A DNA stretch of 64,000 bases. Source: Streptomyces canus. GTDB taxonomy: Bacteria > Actinomycetota > Actinomycetes > Streptomycetales > Streptomycetaceae. Where the stretch lies: positions 8,556,001 through 8,620,000 of the forward strand of contig NZ_CP107989.1 in the NCBI RefSeq assembly GCF_041435015.1, written 5' to 3'. Each line of letters starts with the position of its first letter. Positions within the stretch are counted from its first letter, which is position 1. This document shows, piece by piece, positions 41,691 to 50,630 of this stretch. Made by a program: the position numbers and the translations under genes. The notes beneath the pieces are model-generated. The model was not told the origin of the DNA. It made no database searches and saw nothing but the letters and a program-made list of their open reading frames with translations.

Positions 41691-42503
41691 TCAGGCCTCC
41701 CCGGCCTCGGGTGCGCTTTGGGTCTGACTCCGGATCACGTCGAATCGCTTCATGCGTTCGAGTACGGCCTCCGCGGTGGGCTGCTCCATGCGGTCCACGA
41801 CCCGCCCGTCCCCGAGGAACAGCACGACGTCCGAGTGGGCCGCGGCGCCCGGGTCGTGGGTGACCATGACGACCGTCTGCCCGAGCTGGTCGACGGCCTC
41901 GCGCAGGAACCCGAGGACCTCCAGTCCCGCCCGTGAGTCGAGGTTGCCGGTCGGCTCGTCCGCGAAGATCAGCTCGGGCCGGGAGGCGAGCGCGCGGGCA
42001 CAGGCGACGCGCTGCTGCTGACCGCCCGAGAGCTGCGACGGCCGGTGCTTCAGCCGGTCTCGCAGCCCCAGGGTGTCGATGACCTGGTCCAGCCACTTCT
42101 CGTCGGGCTTCTTGCCCGCGATGTCCATGGGCAGGGTGATGTTCTCCGCCGCGTTCAGCGTCGGGATCAGGTTGAACGACTGGAACATGAAGCCGATCCG
42201 GTCCCGGCGCAGCCTGGTCAGCTCGCGGTCCTTCAGCCCCGTGATCTCGGTGTCGCCGAGCCACACCTGACCGGCCGACACGGTGTCGAGCCCCGCCAGG
42301 CAGTGCATCAACGTGGACTTCCCCGAGCCCGAGGGCCCCATGACCGCGGTGAAGCGGCCTCGGGCGATGTCCACGTCCACCGAGTCCAGGGCGAGCACGG
42401 CCGTCTCGCCCGAGCCGTAGGCCTTGGTCAGACCGCGGGCGCGGGCCGCGATCCCGTCGGCCGGAACGGCACCGGGAGCGTGCTCGGCAGCAGCTGTGGA
42501 CAA
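41691..42503 (-). CDS. MacB/LolD-type ABC transporter ATPase
   Basis: A 270-residue ATPase: Walker A GPSGSGKSTLMH, Q-loop FMFQSFNLIPTL, signature LSGGQQQRVACARALASRPELIFADEPTGNLDSRAG including Walker B, and H-loop VMVTHDPG. The QSFNLIPTLNAAEN stretch is typical of the LolD/MacB group. A TTG start (LSTAAAEHAPG) is favoured because GAGGAG lies 6 nt upstream; a longer in-frame extension lacks such support. First gene of the exporter operon. Confidence 0.9.
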   Translation of the reverse strand: MSTAAAEHAPGAVPADGIAARARGLTKAYGSGETAVLALDSVDVDIARGRFTAVMGPSGSGKSTLMHCLAGLDTVSAGQVWLGDTEITGLKDRELTRLRRDRIGFMFQSFNLIPTLNAAENITLPMDIAGKKPDEKWLDQVIDTLGLRDRLKHRPSQLSGGQQQRVACARALASRPELIFADEPTGNLDSRAGLEVLGFLREAVDQLGQTVVMVTHDPGAAAHSDVVLFLGDGRVVDRMEQPTAEAVLERMKRFDVIRSQTQSAPEAGEA

Positions 42504-42676
42504 GGCTCTCTCCTCGCTCGTGGACGGTGCTCGCGGACCGGGTGGCCCCCATCCGGCCGAGCGTAATGTGATCCACCCCACACCGGGTATCCCCCGTGCG
42601 GTCGAGAAGGTCTCCACCCCAGGTCGGGCCCCCGACACCGATGTAAGGGACACATTCCACCCGGGGGTGGACCCTC

Positions 42677-42712
42677 TTGCGGGTGCTAGCGTTTCGGCGC
42701 TAGCTTCGAACC
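42677..42712 (+). promoter_or_regulatory. Leaderless promoter with operator palindrome for the RHH/Fic-like pair
   Basis: TTGCGG (42677-42682), an 18-bp spacer and TAGCTT (42701-42706) are followed by 6 nt and the ATG. Between and into the -10 lies GCTAGCG-TTTCGG-CGCTAGC (42685-42704), a perfect 7-bp dyad. This placement is what an autorepressing antitoxin would need. Confidence 0.65.
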
Positions 42713-42937
42713 ATGGCGAAGACTCAGTTGAACGTGCGGGTGGACGAGGGCACCGCCCGCGCCGCCCGTGAACGTGCCCTCGCCCGTGGCGTGAGCGTCA
42801 ACCGCTACATCGAGGAGCTGGTCATGAAGGACACCGGTGAAGCGGGCCAGGCCTTCGTGGAGGCCGCGGCCGACTTCATGAAGCAGTACGAATCCGTCTT
42901 CGCGGAGGAGTTCGGCAAGGATCACGAGACTCGTTGA
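42713..42937 (+). CDS. Ribbon-helix-helix antitoxin-like protein
   Basis: A 74-residue protein. KTQLNVRVDEGTARAARERALARGVSVNRYIEELV has the strand-helix-helix pattern of Arc/CopG DNA-binding proteins (polar strand TQLNVRV, then two helices). The C-terminal half (ADFMKQYESVFAEEFGKD) is an acidic helix suited to wrapping a partner. Its stop overlaps the TTG start of the next gene (TTGA), the usual antitoxin-toxin coupling. The promoter-embedded palindrome supports autorepression. Confidence 0.75.
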   Translation: MAKTQLNVRVDEGTARAARERALARGVSVNRYIEELVMKDTGEAGQAFVEAAADFMKQYESVFAEEFGKDHETR

Positions 42938-43308
42938 GCGATCTGCACATCGATCTCGCCTGGCTTCTGATGCTCGCCGAGCAGAAGACCCCGGGTGATC
43001 CCCAGGTCATCGACTGGGGCGCCCTGGTCGCCGCCGTGGCGCGCCACCAGGCGGAGATATTCGACATCCCCGTCTACGACAGCCCGCATCTGCGGGCCGC
43101 CGCGCTGCTGCAACTGCTCATCCACGTTCCGGCGTTGGAGCGCACCAACGCGCTCTTCGCATGTGCGGTCGCGTACGCCTATCTCGTCGCGAGCGGACTC
43201 AGGGTGGTCACCTCGCCGGAGCTCGTCCGTGACCTCGCCAAGGTGGCCAAGAAGGGCGACGCCTCCGTGCACGACATCGCACGCGAGCTGCAGAGGTGGA
43301 CCCTGTGA
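42934..43308 (+). CDS. Fic/Doc-like toxin candidate with a degenerate motif
   Basis: A 124-residue helical protein beginning at a TTG that overlaps the RHH gene. Length and layout resemble Doc: LAWLLMLAEQ, an IFDIPVYDSPHLRAAALLQLLIHVPALERTNALFACAVAYAYLVASGLRVVTSPE core, and a C-terminal AELQRWT-like end (ARELQRWT). In Doc/Fic proteins the core reads HxFx(D/G)xNKRxA; here it is HVPALERTNALF, keeping His and Asn/Ala positions but losing GNKR. So AMP- or phosphate-transfer activity is doubtful unless the chemistry has diverged. The assignment rests on family memory and context. Confidence 0.65.
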   Translation: MSDLHIDLAWLLMLAEQKTPGDPQVIDWGALVAAVARHQAEIFDIPVYDSPHLRAAALLQLLIHVPALERTNALFACAVAYAYLVASGLRVVTSPELVRDLAKVAKKGDASVHDIARELQRWTL

Positions 43309-43998
43309 TCAGCGCTCCGCCGCCGGGGGCCGCCAGGCGGTGCCCAGCACGCAGAAGGACGTAGGCAGCGTGGGCCCCTTCTCCGGCATCGACACCCGTC
43401 GGTAGGGGCCGAGTTCGAACCCGGCGTCCCGCAGCGCGGCGACCGGGTCGCGGGCCAGGTGACAGCCGCCGTTCAGCGGAGGCCACACCGTGCGGTCCAG
43501 GGCGCGCTGGGTGAAGCGCATCGCCGGGCCGCCGCCCCTGCCGTGCTCGAAGAACCGTACGGTCCCGCCGGGCCGCAGCACCCGGCGCACCTCGCCGAGC
43601 GCGCGCGGCAGATCACGCACACTGCACAGCACCAGGGAGATCACCACGGCGTCAAAGGCCTCGCTCTTGACGGGCAGCGCCTCCGCGGCGCCGGGCACCA
43701 CGTCGACCGGCACCTCGCAGCGCAGGGCGGCCTCCACCGCCAGCTGCCTGAGCCGGCGCTCCGGTTCGATCGCCACGACCTCGGAGACCGTGCCGGGATA
43801 GTGCGAGAAGTTCAGGCCGTTGCCCGCGCCGATCTCGATCACCCGCCCGGACAGCCCGGTGAGCAGCCGTTCACGCACCCGGGCCATGCCCCACCTGCTC
43901 TCGGCGGTGACACTGACCCGGGCGTAGTACCGGGCGAACAGCGGATGGTGGACGGGGTCCCGGGACACCTTGCCGGAACCGGCGGACCGCAGCGCCAT
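43309..43998 (-). CDS. Class I SAM-dependent methyltransferase
   Basis: A 229-residue methyltransferase of the UbiE/METTL7-like group: motif I VIEIGAGNGLNFSHYP, acidic end of strand 2 VVAIEPE, AEALPVKSEAFDAVVISLVLCSV as motifs II-III, and LGEVRRVLRPGGTVRFFEHG as post-III. The start is chosen for GGGAGG upstream. It ends 1 bp from the convergent Fic-like gene. Being just downstream of bioD on the same strand, BioC was considered but the motif I context is not BioC-like. Confidence 0.85.
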   Translation of the reverse strand: MALRSAGSGKVSRDPVHHPLFARYYARVSVTAESRWGMARVRERLLTGLSGRVIEIGAGNGLNFSHYPGTVSEVVAIEPERRLRQLAVEAALRCEVPVDVVPGAAEALPVKSEAFDAVVISLVLCSVRDLPRALGEVRRVLRPGGTVRFFEHGRGGGPAMRFTQRALDRTVWPPLNGGCHLARDPVAALRDAGFELGPYRRVSMPEKGPTLPTSFCVLGTAWRPPAAER

Positions 43999-44122
43999 GG
44001 CAGCCTCCCTCACCGGACAGGACCGACCTCACCGCAATTGTCCCCCGCGGGACCCCGTCGCACCCCTGCGGACGCTCACCGCATGAAGCCGCGCACCTGC
44101 CCGTGGCTCAGCGGGGGGTGGT

Positions 44123-44839
44123 TCAGGGAGCCTCACGCACCCCGAACGCCTCCGCGTCCCACGTCCCGTCCAGGCGCGGGGCCAGCCAACCCGGCGCCGC
44201 GGCACGGAAGTGGGCCGGGGCCGGCCTGCCGGCGCCGGCAGGCAGGGCGCCGAGCAGCGGAGCCCCGGACACGTCCGGCAGGTCCGCGAGGTTGCAACGG
44301 GAGGCGAGATCGGGGGAGTCGGGCCAACTGCCGATCACCACGCCCGCCAGCTCCAGCTTCCGGCGGCGCAGTTCACGGGCCGTCAGCTCCGTGGTGTTCA
44401 GCGTGCCCAGACCCGCCGACGCGACGAGCAGCACCGGCGCCCGCAGCAGCTCCGCCGCGTGGGCCAGGGTCCCGCCCTCGTGGTCGAAGCGGACGAGCAG
44501 TCCGCCGGCCCCCTCCACGAGCACCAGGTCGTGCGCGGTGGCCAGTTTGGCGGCGGCCTCGGCGACCTCATGAGGGCGCACCGGCTCCAGACCGGCCCGC
44601 CGAGCGGCCGTGGCCGGGGCCAACGGCTCGGGATAGCGGGCGACCTCGGCCTTCGTCACGGCACCCGCGAGCCGCGCCACCTCGTCGGCGTCCCCGGGCT
44701 CGTCCGGCCCTACGCCGGTCTGCGCGGCCTTGAGGACGGCGACCGTCCGTCCGGCGGCGAGCGCCGCGGCGGCGACGGCGGCCGTGGCGACGGTCTTGCC
44801 GACCTCCGTGCCCGTCCCCGTGATCACCAGTACCGGCAT
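44123..44839 (-). CDS. bioD: Dethiobiotin synthetase
   Basis: A 238-residue P-loop enzyme forming dethiobiotin from DAPA, CO2 and ATP. Opening MPVLVITGTGTEVGKTVATAAVAAA has the BioD P-loop; KAAQTGV and VEGAGGLLVRFD bind substrates; GTLNTTELTARELRRRKLELAGVVIG follows. Last gene of bioB-bioA-bioD; start is 1 bp after the bioA stop region. Confidence 0.93.
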   Translation of the reverse strand: MPVLVITGTGTEVGKTVATAAVAAAALAAGRTVAVLKAAQTGVGPDEPGDADEVARLAGAVTKAEVARYPEPLAPATAARRAGLEPVRPHEVAEAAAKLATAHDLVLVEGAGGLLVRFDHEGGTLAHAAELLRAPVLLVASAGLGTLNTTELTARELRRRKLELAGVVIGSWPDSPDLASRCNLADLPDVSGAPLLGALPAGAGRPAPAHFRAAAPGWLAPRLDGTWDAEAFGVREAP

Positions 44840-44840
44840 G

Positions 44841-46127
44841 TCATCCCTCCAGAGCGGCGGCGCACACCGCACGCGCGATCCGTGCCACGTCCTCGTCTCC
44901 CGTGACGTACGGCGGCATCGTGTAGACGAGGTCGCGGAACGGCCGCAGCCACACGCCCTCGCGTACGGCGGCCTGGGTCGCGGCCTTCATGTCGACGTCG
45001 TGGTCCAGCTGCACGACCCCGATGGCGCCCAGGACCCGTACGTCCCGCACGCCCGGCAGGTCACGAGCCGGCTCCAGCCCCTCTCGCAGCCCCGCCTCGA
45101 TCCTTTTGACCTCCGCGAGCCAGTCCTGACCGAGCAGCAGCCCGATCGAGGCGCAGGCCACCGACGCGGCGAGCGGATTGCCCATGAAGGTGGGGCCGTG
45201 GGCCAGTACCGGTACCTCGCCCCGCGAGATGCCGTCGGCCACGCGAGGCGTGCACAGGGTCGCCGCCATCGTCATGTAGCCGCCGGTCAGCGCCTTGCCC
45301 ACACACATCACGTCCGGCGTGACCGCGGCGTGCTCGGCGGCGAACAGGGCGCCCGTGCGCCCGAATCCGGTCGCGATCTCGTCGAACACCAGGAGCACGT
45401 CGTGCGCGTCGCACGCCTCGCGCAGCACCCGCAGATACGCGGGGGAGTGGAACCGCATCCCGCCCGCACCCTGCACCACTGGCTCCACGATCACCGCGGC
45501 CAGCTCGTCGGCGTGCCGCCCGATCGCCGCGCGCAGCTCGTCGGCGTACGACTCGTCGTACTCGGCCGGAGGAGCGTCCACGAACACCTGGCGAGGCAGG
45601 ACCCCGGCCCACAGCTCGTGCATCCCGCCCTCGGGGTCGCACACCGACATGGGCTGCCAGGTGTCACCGTGGTAGCCGCCGCGCCAGGTCAGCAGGCGCT
45701 GCTTGCGCGTACGGCCCAGCGAGCGCCAGTACTGCAGACACATCTTCACCGCGACCTCGACCGACACCGACCCCGAGTCGGTGAGGAAGACATGCTCGAG
45801 GCCATCGGGAGACATGTCGACAAGGAGCTTCGCCAGCCGGACGGCGGGCTCGTGGGTGAGCCCGCCGAACATCACATGGCTCATCCGCCCGAGCTGCTCC
45901 CGCGCCGCGTCGTTCAGTACCGGATGGTTGTAGCCGTGGACGGCCGACCACCAGGAGGACATCCCGTCGACCAGCTCCGGGCCCTCGGCGAGCTTCAACC
46001 GCACCCCGCTCGCCGACTCCACGACGAGCGGGTCGACCCGGCCGGGCATCGGACCGTACGGATGCCACACGTGCCGCCGGTCGAGCGCCAGCAGCTCCGT
46101 CAGCGGCAGGCCGGGCAGATCAGGCAT
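44841..46127 (-). CDS. bioA: Adenosylmethionine-8-amino-7-oxononanoate aminotransferase
   Basis: A 428-residue class III aminotransferase making 7,8-diaminopelargonate with SAM as donor. [17 protein letters not shown] and [19 protein letters not shown] are BioA-specific blocks; [32 protein letters not shown] and [16 protein letters not shown] (PLP lysine) follow. The ATG overlaps the bioB stop by 8 bp, indicating coupling. Confidence 0.95.
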   Translation of the reverse strand: MPDLPGLPLTELLALDRRHVWHPYGPMPGRVDPLVVESASGVRLKLAEGPELVDGMSSWWSAVHGYNHPVLNDAAREQLGRMSHVMFGGLTHEPAVRLAKLLVDMSPDGLEHVFLTDSGSVSVEVAVKMCLQYWRSLGRTRKQRLLTWRGGYHGDTWQPMSVCDPEGGMHELWAGVLPRQVFVDAPPAEYDESYADELRAAIGRHADELAAVIVEPVVQGAGGMRFHSPAYLRVLREACDAHDVLLVFDEIATGFGRTGALFAAEHAAVTPDVMCVGKALTGGYMTMAATLCTPRVADGISRGEVPVLAHGPTFMGNPLAASVACASIGLLLGQDWLAEVKRIEAGLREGLEPARDLPGVRDVRVLGAIGVVQLDHDVDMKAATQAAVREGVWLRPFRDLVYTMPPYVTGDEDVARIARAVCAAALEG

Positions 46128-47319
46128 TGGGCGCGAGATCCGTTCCGGCGCCCCGGCGGCGTACGGCGACCAGATCGGTCCGCGCCTCGTTGGCTGCGGT
46201 GGCCGGGACCGCCGTACCGCAGACCCCGTCGCTCTCGTGGCTCGCGTGCGATCCGCACCCCGCGCCCTCGTGGGACCCGCAGCCCGCGGATTCATGGGCC
46301 CCGCACCCGCTCGCCGCCCGGTGCTCCGGCAGCGTCACCTCGCCCGCGCCCTCCACCTCGAACCCGGCGTCCGCGATCATCTCCAGGTCGGCCTTGCCGG
46401 CCTGGCCCTCGGTGGTGAGGTAGTCGCCGAGGAAGATCGAGTTCGCGAGGTTCAGGGCGAGGGGCTGCATGGTGCGCAGATGGACCTCGCGGCCGCCCGC
46501 GATGCGTACCTCGACGTCCGGGCAGACGAAGCGGACCATCGCCAGAATGCGCAGGCAGCGCTGCGGGGTGAGGTTCCACTCCTTGGCCAGCGGGGTGCCC
46601 TCGACCGGGATCAGGAAGTTGACCGGAACGGAGTCGGGGTCCAGCTCGCGCAGCGAGTAGACGACGTCGACCAGGTCCTCGTCGCTCTCGCCCATGCCGG
46701 CGATCAGGCCCGAACAGGCCGACAGACCGGCCGCGTGCGCCTTGGTCACGGTGTCGACCCGGTCGGCGTAGGTGTGCGTGGTCGTGATGTCGCCGTAGGT
46801 CGACTCGGACGTGTTGAGGTTGTGGTTGTAGGCGTCCGCGCCGGCCTCGCGCAGCCGCTCGGCCTGGCCGTCGGAGAGCAGACCGAGACAGGCGCACACC
46901 TCGACGCCCTCGTTCTGGTCCTTGATGGCCTTGATGGTGCCGGCGACCCGGTCCACGTCACGGTCGGTCGGGCCGCGCCCGGAGGCCACCAGACAGACCC
47001 GTTTGGCGCCCCCCGCGAGGCCGGCCGCCGCGGCCTTGGAGGCCTCGTCCGGCTTGAGCCAGGTGTACTTCAGGATGCCCGTCGAGGAGCCGAGCCGCTG
47101 CGAGCAGTAGGAGCAGTCCTCGGGGCACAGCCCGGACTTCAGGTTGACGAGATAGTTGAGTTTCACCCGCCGCCCGAACCAGTGCCGGCGCACCTTCCCG
47201 GCCGCGGCCACCACATCGAGCAGCTCGTCGTCGGACGTGGCCAGCACGGCCAGCGCCTCCTCGCGGGTCGGCAGCTCGCGCCGAAGCCCCTTGTCCACCA
47301 GCGTGTTCAGCAGGTCCAT
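46120..47319 (-). CDS. bioB: Biotin synthase with a Cys/His-repeat tail
   Basis: A 399-residue radical-SAM enzyme inserting sulfur into dethiobiotin. [17 protein letters not shown] carries the CxxxCxxC [4Fe-4S] ligands; [42 protein letters not shown] and [11 protein letters not shown] are BioB blocks, the last with the Arg of the auxiliary cluster. After ~residue 345 there is an unusual extension with repeated [16 protein letters not shown] and CGSHASHES units, a probable metal- or iron-binding tail absent from E. coli BioB (~346 residues). First gene of the operon; divergent from bioF. Confidence 0.95.
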   Translation of the reverse strand: MDLLNTLVDKGLRRELPTREEALAVLATSDDELLDVVAAAGKVRRHWFGRRVKLNYLVNLKSGLCPEDCSYCSQRLGSSTGILKYTWLKPDEASKAAAAGLAGGAKRVCLVASGRGPTDRDVDRVAGTIKAIKDQNEGVEVCACLGLLSDGQAERLREAGADAYNHNLNTSESTYGDITTTHTYADRVDTVTKAHAAGLSACSGLIAGMGESDEDLVDVVYSLRELDPDSVPVNFLIPVEGTPLAKEWNLTPQRCLRILAMVRFVCPDVEVRIAGGREVHLRTMQPLALNLANSIFLGDYLTTEGQAGKADLEMIADAGFEVEGAGEVTLPEHRAASGCGAHESAGCGSHEGAGCGSHASHESDGVCGTAVPATAANEARTDLVAVRRRGAGTDLAPNA

Positions 47320-47388
47320 GAGAGCCGATCCTGTCGTACGGACCCGCCTCGGGCCAAGGTAGGGATCGCACAACACACCCGCTGTGAC

Positions 47389-47406
47389 GTGTGGGTATTG
47401 CCACAC
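47389..47406. promoter_or_regulatory. GTGTGG/CCACAC dyad between bioB and bioF
   Basis: Perfect 6-bp arms with a 6-bp spacer (GTATTG) in the 148-bp divergent biotin promoter region. It is a candidate operator for a biotin repressor. I could not match it to a named BioQ or BirA site. Confidence 0.4.
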
Positions 47407-47467
47407 CGTGGGTAGCGTTTGCTGCCGCTAGGGTCTGTCCGTTGTCTACAAAAGCCCCGGAGGACCC

Positions 47468-48595
47468 ATGGCGTTCGGCTGGATCGACGAGCAGGCGGCG
47501 GCGCGCCGACGGGCCGGACTCGTACGGACCCTGCGGCCGCGTCCGGCCGACTCGCCGCTGCTCGATCTCGCGAGCAACGACTACCTGGGCCTGGCCCGCC
47601 ATCCCGAGGTCGTCGAGGGCGCCGCGGCGGCCGCGCGGACCTGGGGCGGCGGTGCGACCGGGTCGCGACTCGTCACCGGCACGACCGAGCTGCACGGCGA
47701 ACTCGAACGCGAGCTGGCCGACTTCTGCGGTTTCGAGGCGGCGCTCGTCTTCTCCTCCGGATACGCGGCGAACCTGGCCGCCGTCACCGCGCTCGCGCCG
47801 CACGGCTCGCTGATCGTCTCCGACGCGGGCAACCACGCCTCACTCATCGACGGCTGCCGGCTGGCCCGCGGCACGACCCAGGTCGTCGCGCACGCCGACC
47901 CGGACGCGGTGCGCAAGGCGCTCGGCACGCACGACGGGCCCGCCGTCGCCGTGTCCGACACGGTCTTCTCGGTGGACGGCGACGAGGCGCCCCTGGCCGG
48001 CCTCGCCAGGGCGTGTCGGGAACACGGCGCGGGCCTGGTCGTCGACGACGCCCACGGCCTGGGGGTGCTCGGCGCCGGCGGCCGCGGGGCCCCGTACGCC
48101 GCGGGACTCGCGGGCGCCGACGACGTGGTCGTCACGGTCACGCTGTCCAAGTCGCTCGGCAGCCAGGGCGGTGCCGTCCTCGGCCCCGCACGGGTCGTCG
48201 AGCACCTGGTCAACGCGGCGCGGACGTTCATCTTCGACACCGGCCTGGCCCCCGCGTCGGCGGGAGCCGCCCTCGCGGCCCTGCGGCTGCTCGGCCGTGA
48301 GCCCGAGCGGGCCGCACGCGCGCGCGAGGTGGCGACCGGACTGCACGCACGGCTGACCGCCGCGGGTCTGGAAGCGGTACGTCCGGACGCCGCGGTGGTC
48401 TCGGTGCGCGCGCCCTCCCCGGAGGAGGCCGTTCAGTGGGCGGCCGACTGCCGTGCCGCCGGGCTCTTCGTGGGCTGTTTCCGGCCCCCTTCCGTGCCCG
48501 ACGGCATCTCACGGCTCAGGCTGACCGCCCGCGCGGACCTCTCCGAGGAGCAGATCGAACGCGCTGTGCGTGTGATCGGCGAAACACGACCATGA
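47468..48595 (+). CDS. bioF: 8-amino-7-oxononanoate synthase
   Basis: A 375-residue alpha-oxoamine synthase condensing pimeloyl thioester with alanine. LLDLASNDYLGLARHPEVVEGAAAAARTWGGGATGSRLVTGTTELHGELE is the conserved first third; VVDDAHGLGVLG and VTVTLSKSLGSQGGAVLG (PLP lysine) follow. GGAGG 7 nt upstream supports the ATG. Divergent from bioBAD, together giving the four late steps of biotin synthesis; the pimelate-forming genes are not here. Confidence 0.95.
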   Translation: MAFGWIDEQAAARRRAGLVRTLRPRPADSPLLDLASNDYLGLARHPEVVEGAAAAARTWGGGATGSRLVTGTTELHGELERELADFCGFEAALVFSSGYAANLAAVTALAPHGSLIVSDAGNHASLIDGCRLARGTTQVVAHADPDAVRKALGTHDGPAVAVSDTVFSVDGDEAPLAGLARACREHGAGLVVDDAHGLGVLGAGGRGAPYAAGLAGADDVVVTVTLSKSLGSQGGAVLGPARVVEHLVNAARTFIFDTGLAPASAGAALAALRLLGREPERAARAREVATGLHARLTAAGLEAVRPDAAVVSVRAPSPEEAVQWAADCRAAGLFVGCFRPPSVPDGISRLRLTARADLSEEQIERAVRVIGETRP

Positions 48596-48633
48596 GTCGG
48601 CGTGACACGGCCGTGCTCCTGGTGGACTGAGGG

Positions 48634-48855
48634 TCAGAACGCGGCTGTGAAGCCCGCCCAGCTCTCGGGGGAGAAGAGCAGCGCGGGTCCGTCCGGATTC
48701 TTGGAGTCGCGTACGGCGAGCAGCCCGGCCCATGGCCCGGCCGACGGCCTCGCCGTCTCGACGCAGTTGTTCGCTCCGGTGCTGTAACTGCTGCGCAGCC
48801 AGCGCACCTCGGGCAGTTCGGTACTGGAGATGACGTTCCGAGGCAGTGCAGACAT
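48634..48855 (-). CDS. DUF397 protein
   Basis: A 73-residue DUF397 protein with the family signature RWLRSSYSTGANNCVETA and VRDSKNPDGPALLFSPESWAGF. These small proteins are abundant in streptomycetes and nearly always lie next to an XRE/DUF5753 regulator, as here (9 bp apart). Some are thought to modulate the partner's DNA binding. Confidence 0.9.
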   Translation of the reverse strand: MSALPRNVISSTELPEVRWLRSSYSTGANNCVETARPSAGPWAGLLAVRDSKNPDGPALLFSPESWAGFTAAF

Positions 48856-48864
48856 GGTGCCTCC

Positions 48865-49725
48865 TTACGCGCCGTCACCCATCACGGCGAGGTAATCCAA
48901 CGAGTCCTCGGGCGAAAGGGCGTGGATCCGAAGGGTGTTGAAGGCCTCGGTGTAGGCCTGGAGGTCTTCTTTCCGCTCGAGGTAGAGGCTACTCGTCAAG
49001 TGGTCGAGAACAACCACATCCAGATCAGAAGTGCGCGAAAATGAGAAGATTACGAAAGGCCCGGTGATACCCACATGCGCCCCGGCCGTGAACGGCAGTA
49101 CCTGCAGCCGCACTTGAGGCAGCCGCCCCGCCTCCAGGAGCCTCTTGAGCTGCCGGGCCATCACCTCGGGGCCGCCCACCTCCCGCCGCAGCACCGCCTC
49201 GTCGAGCACGGCGCTCAACTCCAGTGGCGGCTGCGCGCGGAGGATGTCCTGCCGGGCCAGCCGGACCTCGACCAGCGCGTCGAGACGTTCGTCGTCGAGG
49301 CCGTCCACCGCGGCCCGGGTCACCGCGCGGGCGTACTCGGGCGTCTGCAGCAGCCCGGGCACGACGGACGTCTCCAGCGTGCGCATCGCGCTCGCCTGTG
49401 ACTCCAGACTGATGAAGTCCCGGTAGGTCGGCGGCAGGACACCGCGGTACGCGTGCCACCAGTGGTGCCGGCCACCGCTCTCGTCGGAGCCCGCCAGTAC
49501 CAGCAGCAGCTCCCTCAGATTCGCGTCCGCCACGCGGTAGGCGTCGAGGAGAAACCGCACATCGGCCGGCTTCACCCCGCTGGCACCGGTCTCGATGCGG
49601 CTCACTTTCGACTGGTGCCAGCCCACTAACCGGGCCGCCTCACCGCTGGTGAGCCCCGCACTCGTGCGCAGCGCGCGCAGTTCGGCGCCCAGCTTCCGGC
49701 GGCGCACCGCGGGACCGTGCTGCAT
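48865..49725 (-). CDS. XRE-type regulator with DUF5753 (WhiJ-like)
   Basis: A 286-residue regulator: helix-turn-helix at ~10-65 (GAELRALRTSAGLTSGEAARLVGWHQSKVSRIETGASG) followed by DUF5753 (YRDFISLESQASAMRTLETSVVPGLLQTPEYARA...; LRREVGGPEVMARQLKRL). It forms a set with DUF397 and the divergent ATPase gene, as in the WhiJ/AbaA-type loci that affect development and antibiotic production. A short stretch (FVIFSFSRTS) uses A/T-rich codons, unlike the rest. The start is preceded by a doubled AAGGAGT. Confidence 0.9.
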   Translation of the reverse strand: MQHGPAVRRRKLGAELRALRTSAGLTSGEAARLVGWHQSKVSRIETGASGVKPADVRFLLDAYRVADANLRELLLVLAGSDESGGRHHWWHAYRGVLPPTYRDFISLESQASAMRTLETSVVPGLLQTPEYARAVTRAAVDGLDDERLDALVEVRLARQDILRAQPPLELSAVLDEAVLRREVGGPEVMARQLKRLLEAGRLPQVRLQVLPFTAGAHVGITGPFVIFSFSRTSDLDVVVLDHLTSSLYLERKEDLQAYTEAFNTLRIHALSPEDSLDYLAVMGDGA

Positions 49726-49939
49726 GGCGCTACTCCTTACTCCTTACGAGCCGCCCAAATACGGTCTCGCGTCGCAGAGTTCACCGCTTTGAGCGACAGA
49801 TATATGCACATCTTGGTGGATCGGCACTCGTCACGGCCTCGGTGATGGCACTCTGACGAAGAACCACCAGTCCGGGACCGTACTCGAACCATCCGCACCG
49901 TGTCGGGCTTCGGTCCCGTGGGAAAGGGACGACGTCGCC
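49726..49939. promoter_or_regulatory. Divergent promoter region, XRE regulator / anti-sigma-like ATPase
   Basis: About 210 bp, AT-richer than average. On the minus strand two copies of AAGGAGT lie in tandem (49732-49744), so the XRE gene has two overlapping Shine-Dalgarno sequences. No clear operator dyad is seen. Confidence 0.5.
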
Positions 49940-50407
49940 ATGGCAGACCACCTGGAAGCATCCGTCACCCTGCCGAGCGAACCCGCTTCGGTCTCCGCGG
50001 CCCGCACCTATGTCCTGAGCACACTGGCGGAGTGGGGGCTGCCGTCCACCACGGACGCCGCCGAGACCGTCCGGCTCATCGTCTCCGAACTCACCACCAA
50101 CGCCGTACAGCACACCTTCGGGCAGTCGCCCACCTTCACGGTGGACATCGAGCTGGACCGTGACGAACACCTGCGCATCGGGGTGACCGACAGCCATCCC
50201 CGCTTCCCCAAGCGCCTCCCGGCCGCGGTCCAGCAGGACAACGGACGGGGGATGGTGATCATCCGCTGGCTCGCCGCCGAGTGCGGGGGCAAGCTGAGAG
50301 TCAGGCCCACACGGGAAGGCGGCAAGACCGTCTCCATCGAACTCCCGTGGACGGTACCGGTGCAGCCGGTCACGGCGGCGGTACAGCAGGAGCCGGGTCC
50401 ACGCTGA
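49940..50407 (+). CDS. HATPase_c anti-sigma-factor-like protein (AbaA/RsbW type)
   Basis: A 155-residue single GHKL ATPase domain. RLIVSELTTNAVQHTFGQSP is the N box, LRIGVTDSHPRFP the G1 region, and QQDNGRGMVIIRWLAAECGGKLRV the G2 region. Such proteins resemble the anti-sigma kinase RsbW and in streptomycetes sit opposite XRE/DUF397 pairs. The target sigma factor is not in the window. Confidence 0.85.
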   Translation: MADHLEASVTLPSEPASVSAARTYVLSTLAEWGLPSTTDAAETVRLIVSELTTNAVQHTFGQSPTFTVDIELDRDEHLRIGVTDSHPRFPKRLPAAVQQDNGRGMVIIRWLAAECGGKLRVRPTREGGKTVSIELPWTVPVQPVTAAVQQEPGPR

Positions 50408-50630
50408 TCGTGGTCGTTCTCGCGGTGGTGTGGAAGCCGGCGGTGGCCGTGCTCGTGGACCGGACGGGGCGGTGGCTGCGCCGGCGTGGGCGGTCCGGGC
50501 CGTCGCCGGGGTCGCCGCAGGCGCGTTGACCGTTCCCGGAGTGGTGCTCCCGGCCGAGCCGCTGCTCGCGGCCCGACCATCTCGTGCTTCGCCGACGGAG
50601 GCGCCAGGTGCGGCCGTGCCGTCCTGCGCT
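50408..50630. other. Gap without a recognisable gene
   Basis: Frames here give only short hydrophobic scraps (for example LIVVVLAVVWKPAVAVLVD and AVAGVAAGALTVPGVVLPAEP in different plus-strand frames). They could be remains of a membrane protein gene. I see no promoter or complete gene. Confidence 0.4.

Noticed and set aside
43309..43998. Possible BioC, since a methyltransferase gene lies just downstream of bioD
   Set aside because: Motif I (IEIGAGNGLNFSHYP) and overall pattern fit a UbiE/METTL7-like enzyme, and 124 bp separate it from bioD.
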